From CBDCWQ01 sp965223435 (GTDB lineage: Bacteria; Myxococcota; Kuafuiibacteriia; Kuafuiibacteriales; Kuafuiibacteriaceae): DNA of 64,000 nucleotides. Position 1 is the first letter of the stretch. The number at the start of each line of letters is the position of its first letter. Below the pieces are notes generated by a model. That model saw only the letters and a program-made list of their open reading frames with translations. It was not told the origin of the DNA and did no database searches. Below, one piece after another: positions 29,376 to 36,450 of this stretch. The stretch is from contig CBDCWQ010000014.1 of assembly GCA_965223435.1 (NCBI GenBank), positions 1 to 64,000 of the forward strand. The letters are read 5' to 3'. The position numbers were made by a program, and so were the translations under genes.

Positions 29376-29966
29376 GTGGTCGGTGTGGGTACCGAAAGCG
29401 GTGGCGCGAAACCACAAACAAGCTACACCTTTCGGCGGGCAACCGCTCAAGACCTCCCCTCCCTGGAGCTTCTGGTCCGTGAGACCGGTTTTTCTGGCTG
29501 GCCCCAGTCCGCCCTCGCGCACGAGCTCAGGCGCCCACACACCCTGAGCCTCGTAGCCGCAGAAGCCGAACAGGTCGTCGGCGTGGTGCTCGCGTGGCTG
29601 CTGCCCCCCACGGCAGAAATCCTGCTGCTGGCGGTGCGTCGCGAACACCGGAGCCGCGGACTCGCGCGCCGGCTTCTTGCTGGCCTCGAGGGCACGGCCC
29701 TTCGCCGAGACCTTGATTTCATCGTCCTTGAGGTCGGTGAGAACAACCGCCCCGCCCGAAGCCTGTACGCCCAGCGCGGGTACCACGAAGCCGGACGCCG
29801 GCACCACTACTACCGGGGAGACGAAACGGCCCTGATTCTCAAAAAAGCCCTCCGGCCCGACGGTCATCTTTCAGCAGAACTCGGGGATTCCAACCCACAC
29901 GAAAAACCGGCGGCCGAGGGCTCCGATGCGTCGGCGTCCGCTTGTTCAAAGGATGCGGCGTACTGA
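29376..29966 (+). CDS. RimI-like GNAT acetyltransferase
   Basis: About 196 residues with a GNAT fold: the start RRATAQDLPSLELLVRETG, the acetyl-CoA loop VRREHRSRGLARRLLAGL (Q/RxxGxG/A type), and the C-terminal VLEVGENNRPARSLYAQRGY, which is the hallmark of RimI. Such enzymes acetylate ribosomal protein S18 N-terminally in some bacteria; the substrate here is inferred. GTG at 29376 is chosen because AGGGG lies 9 nt upstream; a GTG at 29385 is an alternative. The last 40 residues go beyond the GNAT domain and overlap the convergent SurA-like gene by about 100 nt. Confidence 0.85.
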   Translation: MVGVGTESGGAKPQTSYTFRRATAQDLPSLELLVRETGFSGWPQSALAHELRRPHTLSLVAAEAEQVVGVVLAWLLPPTAEILLLAVRREHRSRGLARRLLAGLEGTALRRDLDFIVLEVGENNRPARSLYAQRGYHEAGRRHHYYRGDETALILKKALRPDGHLSAELGDSNPHEKPAAEGSDASASACSKDAAY

Positions 29967-30640
29967 ATCGTCGCCCGAGCTTCAAGCCGCGCCAAAAGGG
30001 CTCTAAGGCCCTCCGCTCGGTGCTCGACACGAAGTTGCTCGACCACCCTCGCGCGCGCTTTGGTCCAGGCCCACCCCGAGAAAAATGCGGCGTTGGCATC
30101 ATAACAGGCGCTGATCTCGCGTTCATCGGGCGAATCTGCAGCCTCCAGCCGAACCTTGAGAAACCGCTCCACCAGAAGTTCCGCCCGCGTCGTTCGCCGG
30201 AGAAAAGGGGTGGCGTCTGAATCCACTTTGCGGGAGACCGAGGGCCGAAAGCCAAGATCCGCCAAAAAGCGATCGTAGGCCTTCGCACTCAGAAATCGGG
30301 CACGCAGGGCTCGAAGCCTACGACGGACATCCTCCTCCTGAACGTCCCTCAGCTTCAAACGGCTGATCTCCCCCAAAAGCAGTGTCCGGCTCACCATGGA
30401 TTTCAGGACCGCGTTCAGTAAGGGCTGCTTGAGGGTTGCGGTTCGGGCCAATTCAGGCCCCCCTTTTTGAAGCAAGACCAAGCGAGTCTCCAAAACCAGT
30501 TCCGACAGGGTGATGGCCGTCGCATCAACCCGGGCCACAACCATGTCGACCAGGCGAAAACCATCCTTTTGTGGCGGACCGGCGCCCATGACGATCAGGC
30601 ACCCGGCCATCCACCCCATCATCCAGACCGATCGACGCAT
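29864..30640 (-). CDS. SurA N-domain-like periplasmic protein without PPIase domain
   Basis: About 258 residues with a probable signal peptide (MMGWMAGCLIVMGAG). After it comes VDMVVARVDATAITLSELVLE, which matches the start of the SurA chaperone core, followed by charged helices that resemble the SurA N-domain. No parvulin motif is present, so it would be a chaperone without isomerase activity. ATG at 30640 is chosen over the more distal 30658. Its 3' end overlaps the RimI-like gene. A histidine kinase gene is divergent from it. Confidence 0.72.
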   Translation of the reverse strand: MRRSVWMMGWMAGCLIVMGAGPPQKDGFRLVDMVVARVDATAITLSELVLETRLVLLQKGGPELARTATLKQPLLNAVLKSMVSRTLLLGEISRLKLRDVQEEDVRRRLRALRARFLSAKAYDRFLADLGFRPSVSRKVDSDATPFLRRTTRAELLVERFLKVRLEAADSPDEREISACYDANAAFFSGWAWTKARARVVEQLRVEHRAEGLRALLARLEARATIQYAASFEQADADASEPSAAGFSCGLESPSSAER

Positions 30641-30736
30641 CCGATGATGGAAGTACAAGAGTTTGCGGCCCGGTGAAAGTCGAGTTCTGGCGAAGGAGCG
30701 GGCACGAATCGGCCTTCCCTGCTACGCTTCGTACGC

Positions 30737-32683
30737 GTGCGGTTGTCCTTGGCCACCAAAGTGTTTGTCGGCTTCATCGTGATTCTCGGCACCTCGGCGC
30801 TCCTGGCCGTTCTCAGCGTACGAGAAATCAGGAGTGTGGCCCGTGACTTGAGGGCGATCAAAGAAGGTCACTTGGCGTTGGCCCGCATTGCGGCCCAGTT
30901 GGAAACCCATCAGCAAAACCGGTTTCGTGACCTGAGGCGTGCCCTCGAAGAACCCGAACGCCGAAACCAAGAGGTCATCCTCCGCATCGCGGTGGCTTAC
31001 TTTCCGGAGGTCGTGCAGGCCAGCCTCCGCCAGCTGCGCCAGGTCGCCTCTAAGCAGATGGCTCGGAGCCAACAAAGCGGTGCCGACCGAGAGGCGGCCG
31101 GCACCGGCGATTTTTACCACAGTGTTCTCCGGAGAATCGACGTGATGGCCAGCCACCATGATCGCATCGACGATCTGGCCCGGGTCACCCTCCGCCGAGT
31201 CCAAACCCGCCGCACTTTAGCGGGTTTGGTCGACCAGCTGGACCGGCTCGAGCGTATCCTGCGGACCGAAGCCAAAACCCTCAACCAGCGCATCAACGCC
31301 GAAACGGATCGGGCCGTCCGCCGCGCCGAACAGAATGAGCGCCATGGCGTGTGGAGAATCATCGGCATGACCACCCTCGCGGTGATGATCGGCCTGCTCC
31401 TGACCATTCTGTCGGCACGTGCCCTGGCGCCCATCGGACGCCTGGTCGAATTTGCCCGAGCCATCTCGCGCGGCGACTACCACAAAACCATTACCCTCAG
31501 GAGCAACAACGAGTTGTCCTCACTCGCGGACGAGCTTAAGCTGATGGCCGAAGCGCGACGCAATCGGGAAGAGGAGCTGGATCGCCAAGCACATGCCCTC
31601 GAACAAGCCTACCGGCGGGTTCAAGATCTGAAGCGCTACCATGAAATCGTCATTCACAGTCTCAAGACCGCGGTAGTGGTGACCGATCGCGCTCTCAAAA
31701 TCACAAGCAGCAATCGGGCCGCCCAAAGCAGTTGGCAGCTGGACTCCCAGGCCATCCAAGGCGCAACCCTTGAATCCCTCCCGCTCGGCCAATCCCTGAC
31801 CAACGAGGTGGGCCCCTTGGATTCGTTGGTGAGCCACCAAGAAACCATCCATGCCAACGCAGTTCCTCTCGGCGACCGCTTGGCGGACGCCACCATCGCC
31901 CCTCTTGAAAACGAAAAAGGCGATGTGCTCGGACTGGTGGTGGCCCTTGAAGACGTCACGGAGGCCGTTCGAACCAAAGAGGCCCTGATTCGGTCCGAGC
32001 GCCTGGCCGCCATCGGACGGATGAGCGCCCACGTCACCCACGAGATTAGAAACCCCCTGTCCTCAATCGGCCTCAACGCGGAGCTCCTCGAGACCCTTAT
32101 GGCCGAGTTTCCCAACGCGGATCACGACGTAGACGAAGGGAAGAATTTGTGCCGAGCCATCATCCGCGAAGTGGATCGCTTGACCGGCATCACCGAGGAA
32201 TACCTCAAATTCGCACGCTTGCCACGCCCAGAACTTCATGACGAAAACGTCGAAAAGCTCCTTCAGGCCATCGCACAGTTTGTGGCCCGCGACTGTGAAG
32301 CCGCCAACGTATCGATGGAAGTTCACGTTCAGGATGAACTTCCCCCGGCACACATTGATGTCGACCAAATTCGCCAAGCCCTCCTGAACCTGGTTCGCAA
32401 CGCCAAGGAGTCGATGCCCGAAGGTGGGCGGTTGGTCCTCGGCGCGAAGGGAGACGGGGAGGAGATCATTCTGTTTGTCCGCGACACCGGAGGAGGCATC
32501 CCCCAAGAGCGCCTCGATCGAATCTTCGATCCGTTCTATTCCACCAAGTTGACCGGAACCGGCCTCGGCCTTGCCCTGTCGCAACAAATTGTTGTGGAGC
32601 ACGGCGGACGCCTGGAGGTGAGCTCGAACGAGGGCCAGGGCTCCGAATTCAGAATTTCCCTAACACCACCTTCAACCCGCTGA
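30737..32683 (+). CDS. Membrane sensor histidine kinase (HAMP-PAS-HisKA-HATPase)
   Basis: A 648-residue sensor kinase. There are two membrane segments (about residues 9-28 and 205-227), with a mostly helical periplasmic sensor between. A HAMP linker (ALAPIGRLVEFARAISRGDY) and a coiled coil follow, then a PAS-like domain about 305-410 (KTAVVVTDRALKITSSNRAA). The dimerisation domain carries the phospho-acceptor His in HVTHEIRNPLSSIGLNAELL. The ATPase domain has the N box (LLNLVRNAKESM), G1 (FVRDTGGGIP), F box (IFDPFYSTK) and G2 (GTGLGLALS). It resembles NtrY/ZraS-type kinases. No response regulator gene is adjacent. GTG at 30737 is the start. Confidence 0.92.
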   Translation: MRLSLATKVFVGFIVILGTSALLAVLSVREIRSVARDLRAIKEGHLALARIAAQLETHQQNRFRDLRRALEEPERRNQEVILRIAVAYFPEVVQASLRQLRQVASKQMARSQQSGADREAAGTGDFYHSVLRRIDVMASHHDRIDDLARVTLRRVQTRRTLAGLVDQLDRLERILRTEAKTLNQRINAETDRAVRRAEQNERHGVWRIIGMTTLAVMIGLLLTILSARALAPIGRLVEFARAISRGDYHKTITLRSNNELSSLADELKLMAEARRNREEELDRQAHALEQAYRRVQDLKRYHEIVIHSLKTAVVVTDRALKITSSNRAAQSSWQLDSQAIQGATLESLPLGQSLTNEVGPLDSLVSHQETIHANAVPLGDRLADATIAPLENEKGDVLGLVVALEDVTEAVRTKEALIRSERLAAIGRMSAHVTHEIRNPLSSIGLNAELLETLMAEFPNADHDVDEGKNLCRAIIREVDRLTGITEEYLKFARLPRPELHDENVEKLLQAIAQFVARDCEAANVSMEVHVQDELPPAHIDVDQIRQALLNLVRNAKESMPEGGRLVLGAKGDGEEIILFVRDTGGGIPQERLDRIFDPFYSTKLTGTGLGLALSQQIVVEHGGRLEVSSNEGQGSEFRISLTPPSTR

Positions 32684-32869
32684 AACAACATGGGTTTTTG
32701 GCATATTGTCGACAACCGGCTGACATTGCAGCAGTTTTTCGCCGAATGTAGCCAGACCACGGAGACTGTGGGACAGGCCCTTTACAAATGACCGTCCTGG
32801 CTGATGTTCAAACGCCACGCGCTTCGAAGCAAAGGGGAATCGAGGGGGGGGCAACGAAAAAACCCTGCA

Positions 32870-32949
32870 AATACGAAATTCATTTTAAAATCATATACTT
32901 ATAATATTGGATTTGACTTCCAGGGGCCCCCACTGCTGCTCTGAAGGCT
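32870..32949 (+). promoter_or_regulatory. AT-rich putative promoter upstream of the M16 peptidase gene
   Basis: A short island of A and T (about 32870-32920) stands out in GC-rich surroundings. It contains TATAAT at 32900-32905, with a weak TTCATT at 32879-32884 as a possible -35 (15-bp spacer). It lies 45-50 nt before the GTG start at 32950. The rest of the 266-bp gap after the kinase gene holds nothing I recognise. Confidence 0.4.
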
Positions 32950-34302
32950 GTGTTTCAGGTACGAAGCAGAGTGCTCTCAGGCGGTCTGCGGGTGGTGGTC
33001 ATTCACCTCCCGCATGCCCACTCCGTCACCCACGCGCTGTTCGTGCGCAGTGGGCCCCGTTATGAGCAACCCGATGAGAACGGCATTTCCCATCTGCTTG
33101 AACACCTCTTGTTTCGCGGAACCCGCAGCCATCCCACAAGTCTCGAGTTCAACATCGCGGTCGAAACCCTAGGGGGTGAAGTGAACGGCATGACGCAACG
33201 GGATGCCACCGCCATCCACGTCACGGTTCCGCCCAAAGCGGCCGCCCGTGGTCTCGAACTTCTTGGAGAAGTCTGTACCGAGCCCTTGCTGTCGGGCATC
33301 GATATTGAACGTGACGTGGTGATTGAAGAGATCCTCGATACCCAAGATGGCGAGGGCCATGAACTCGACATCGACACCATCTCCAAGCAGATCTTATGGG
33401 AAGGACATCCGATGGGGATGGCGGTCGCTGGAGAACCTTCGTTGGTCGAGCATCTGAGCGAAGCCGCTTGTCGGCAGCATTTCGAACGGACCTTCGTGGC
33501 CAACAACGCTGTCCTCTGCATTGCTGGGCGGGTCGATGAGCAAGAGATGTTCGAAACCGCCCATCGCGCCTTTCACCGAATGCCCCAGGGCCGCGCTTTG
33601 GTTGAACCCCCACCGCCCGTACCCCAATCCCTTTTGCCGATTCACGTCCAAGCCTCCGAGGACTCTCAGGTGTGTGTGCTCCTCAGTTACCCGGCGCCTC
33701 ACGAAAACGACCCGGAATTCGGCGCCTTGCTGCTCCTCAAACGAATCTTAGACGACGGCTTCGCCTCACGCTTGCGGCAGGCGATCTGCGAGCAAGGTGG
33801 CCTTGCTTACTCCCTGGCAGCATCCATCGATGCCTACCGCGACCTGGGCGCTTTTGACGTCGAACTGTCCTGTGCCCCCCAAAAAGTGATGGCCGCAGCC
33901 CACCGGATGCTGGTGACCCTCGATCAGCTCGCCCAGGGTGCCATCGACGACGAAGAACTGAAACGGGCCAAAACACGCCACCTTGCTGAATTGGAGTTTG
34001 CCCTGGACGACCCCAATGAACTGGCCGCCTGGTACGGGACCAGCGAACTGATGGACTGCCGCATCGGCTACAAGGCGCGGCTGGGCGAAGTGCTCGCCAC
34101 CCAGGCATCCGATATTCAAGCGCTGGCCAAGAAGATGTTTACCCGAGAGGCGGCCCTGCTCACCTTGGTGGGGCCAGTCGAAGAATCCGACCTCCGACAG
34201 CTGGAAATGCTCCTGGGAAGATCTCCCCACAGCACCGTCTGGATCGGGACCGATGAAGAAGACGACGAGTCCCCCCACGTAGCCCTGGCCGCAGGCCAGT
34301 AA
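32950..34302 (+). CDS. M16-family zinc peptidase
   Basis: A 450-residue single-half M16 (pitrilysin/processing-protease) peptidase. The inverted zinc motif HLLEH is at residues 48-52, in the family context ENGISHLLEHLLFRGT. The third ligand is the Glu in VVIEEILDTQDGEGHELD. The C-terminal half includes the GLAYSLAASIDAY pattern typical of the second homologous domain. No signal peptide is visible, so a cytoplasmic location is likely. The GTG start at 32950 has only a weak ribosome-binding site (GAAGG). It converges with the rhomboid gene. Confidence 0.93.
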   Translation: MFQVRSRVLSGGLRVVVIHLPHAHSVTHALFVRSGPRYEQPDENGISHLLEHLLFRGTRSHPTSLEFNIAVETLGGEVNGMTQRDATAIHVTVPPKAAARGLELLGEVCTEPLLSGIDIERDVVIEEILDTQDGEGHELDIDTISKQILWEGHPMGMAVAGEPSLVEHLSEAACRQHFERTFVANNAVLCIAGRVDEQEMFETAHRAFHRMPQGRALVEPPPPVPQSLLPIHVQASEDSQVCVLLSYPAPHENDPEFGALLLLKRILDDGFASRLRQAICEQGGLAYSLAASIDAYRDLGAFDVELSCAPQKVMAAAHRMLVTLDQLAQGAIDDEELKRAKTRHLAELEFALDDPNELAAWYGTSELMDCRIGYKARLGEVLATQASDIQALAKKMFTREAALLTLVGPVEESDLRQLEMLLGRSPHSTVWIGTDEEDDESPHVALAAGQ

Positions 34303-34357
34303 ACCCGTGGGCGTGGGCCAATCCACACGAGGTCTTTGACCTCAAAACCCCCATCAG

Positions 34358-35143
34358 TCAGTTCCAGTGGCTGTGGCCACCGCCATTCGGCGGGGGCTTG
34401 TCTTCGCCTCCACCCTGAATGATGCGTAAATCTCGTTCGATTTGCTTCTTTCGTCGCTTCAGCCACAACTGCTTACCGAGCGCGGCGACCCGACTGGGGC
34501 GCCATAACCCGCGGCACAAGACCCAAGCGGCGATCATCCCCCCAAAGTGACTCGTGGAGGAGATCGAATCGAAGGAAAGCGCCACCAGAAGTTCAAACGC
34601 AACGATGAGGGCCACGAAGGTCTTGCCCTTCATCTGCCCCAACAAAAAGAGGTTCAACTCTTGGTTCGCGAAGGTGAGTCCCCAGGCGATGGTGATCCCC
34701 ATCGTCGCCCCCGAAGCGCCGAAATGCGGTCTGATCCAAAATCCGCTCAAAATAGAATGAAAAAGTGAGGTGGCCGACAGCAGACCAAAGAGTAGGGTCA
34801 AAAGTGCCCCGGCCAACCCAAACACGACGTACGCCCTGAAAAACCGCCGTCCCCCCCACCACGACTCCAGCTTCGGGCCGAACATGAACAACCACAAGAG
34901 GTTAAAGAGCAGGTGTGTCGGGCTGTCGGGCGCATGAAGCCACATGTACGTGAAGGGCTGCCACAGGTAGGCCCTCTCGAAGACCGATAACGGCGACACT
35001 GCAAACCAGTGAAGCACATCAAAACCAAGCCGCATGAAGACCAGCTCGAGGACATAGGCCACCAGATTGGCGATCATCAGCCCAAAAACCACTCGCCCTG
35101 GCTTCTGCATGGCCCCAATCCCGTGCATTCCACGCAAACTCAC
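34358..35143 (-). CDS. Rhomboid-family intramembrane serine protease
   Basis: A 261-residue membrane protein with about six membrane segments. The catalytic Ser lies in HFGASGATMGI (GxSG) and the catalytic His in SSTSHFGGMIAAW; the WLHAPDSPTHLLFNLLWLFMFG stretch is the family HxxxN region. A basic tail (LKRRKKQIERDLRIIQGGG) follows the last segment. GTG at 35143 overlaps the stop of the upstream gene in a GTGA arrangement, so the two are translated together. Substrates are unknown; surface proteins are a possibility given the motility genes upstream. Confidence 0.92.
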   Translation of the reverse strand: MSLRGMHGIGAMQKPGRVVFGLMIANLVAYVLELVFMRLGFDVLHWFAVSPLSVFERAYLWQPFTYMWLHAPDSPTHLLFNLLWLFMFGPKLESWWGGRRFFRAYVVFGLAGALLTLLFGLLSATSLFHSILSGFWIRPHFGASGATMGITIAWGLTFANQELNLFLLGQMKGKTFVALIVAFELLVALSFDSISSTSHFGGMIAAWVLCRGLWRPSRVAALGKQLWLKRRKKQIERDLRIIQGGGEDKPPPNGGGHSHWN

Positions 35144-36342
35144 TGGGCTCCGTCCTCCGGGGGGGCCTTCTTCACGCCGTCCATGGTGGACGATTCTGGC
35201 GGACTCGGATGCGACCCGTCCACGCTTTTGCTGCGGCCTTGCGAAACCCGTGGCGCGTGGGCCTTCCGGCCCCGCAGCAGACGCTGCCGAACTCGGCTTC
35301 GCTGCCTCGCCTTGTACAAACCGTGGCGGTTCTCCCCAATTTCGTTCTTTCGCGCCGTCCTCTGATCGACCACCTGAAACTCGACCATCACAAACACCAC
35401 GCGACCCCGCCCTTTCAGGCGCGCGCTATCGAGGGGAAGCACCCTATCAACCCTCAGCGGCACATCGGCGACAAAGTTCACCACGCGGTAGTCCGGGCCA
35501 GAAAAATCGTTTTGGTGCGGACGAGAAACGTCGGCCCTCAATGTTTCGTTTAAGCTGGTGGTCTCACTTTTGCGGGCGCGAATCGCATGCAGATTGCCGG
35601 CTCGAGCCAGCATGTGCCCAATGTCGAGGAGCGAGTTTTCGGCCTGACTCGGTACCAAATAGTTGAAGGGCGCCAACTCCCTCATCATCGCCACCAAGAG
35701 CGGCGGGATGTCCTCGCATCGTTTCACCACAAACCGAAAGCGAAGCTTGTCAAACACCTGCGCAACTTGGGTCTCTTTTTTGGCAAGGAGCTTCGATATC
35801 ACCGAGTCGCGGGGCTTCTGGTTGCCTACAAACTCCACAATGGGGAAGTTTCGCTCCATCAAACCCCGGACGCTGTGCTCAATTTTGGCGTGCATCAAAA
35901 TCCCGATTTCAGCTGGAGAAATGGGCAACATCGAAAGCAACTCGTGGGCTTCCACGTAGTGCATGATGTGCATCACTTTGAGCGTCATGCATGCCTGAGC
36001 CCGCTGCCCCCTGCGCCCCGCTTTCGAAGCGTATTCAAAAAGCGTTTTCACATCCGCATTTCGAACCAACTCTGAAACCCGAAACTTCAAGTGATGGATG
36101 AGATAGGTCACGGCCTTGTGGCGAAGGTCAGAAAGGCGCGTGCGGTCTCTCTCATCCGAAAGCTCGAGCTCGTTTACCCGCAAGAATGCTTCGATTAAAT
36201 CTGGGCTCTCAAAATGAAGGTGGCTCCAGTCCACCACCGAGCTTCCTGAAAGAAGCAAACGCAAAGCATCCAAGTCTTGTAGCCCCAAACGCGCCAGGGG
36301 CATTACCTGCGCCGAAGGGTGAATGGGTCGAACACTCAGCAC
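35140..36342 (-). CDS. TIGR04552-like protein with RelA/SpoT-like C-terminal pattern
   Basis: A 400-residue soluble protein that I believe belongs to TIGR04552, a family largely confined to Myxococcota with no assigned function. The N-terminal 160 residues are helical and include VMHIMHYVEAHELLSMLP. Residues about 170-350 follow the order of a RelA/SpoT nucleotidyltransferase: KLRFRFVVKRCEDIPPLL at the place of the RSH beta strand and helix, YRVVNFVADVPLRV, then VEFQVVDQRT..NEIGENRH.LYK, which parallels the RSH pattern EIQIRT...AE.G..AH..YK. This similarity is my inference. The C-terminal 50 residues are basic and disordered. It is coupled to the rhomboid gene and lies 108 nt downstream of the gltJ-like gene. 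Confidence 0.75.
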   Translation of the reverse strand: MLSVRPIHPSAQVMPLARLGLQDLDALRLLLSGSSVVDWSHLHFESPDLIEAFLRVNELELSDERDRTRLSDLRHKAVTYLIHHLKFRVSELVRNADVKTLFEYASKAGRRGQRAQACMTLKVMHIMHYVEAHELLSMLPISPAEIGILMHAKIEHSVRGLMERNFPIVEFVGNQKPRDSVISKLLAKKETQVAQVFDKLRFRFVVKRCEDIPPLLVAMMRELAPFNYLVPSQAENSLLDIGHMLARAGNLHAIRARKSETTSLNETLRADVSRPHQNDFSGPDYRVVNFVADVPLRVDRVLPLDSARLKGRGRVVFVMVEFQVVDQRTARKNEIGENRHGLYKARQRSRVRQRLLRGRKAHAPRVSQGRSKSVDGSHPSPPESSTMDGVKKAPPEDGAQ

Positions 36343-36450
36343 AAACCCGCCCCAACATGCCTATCTATATGACCCGTGCCCGAGAAGGCCAACGCACCCG
36401 GCCCCCGGCAGGGTGAAACGTTGACCAAAACACGCAACTGATCACGTCTT

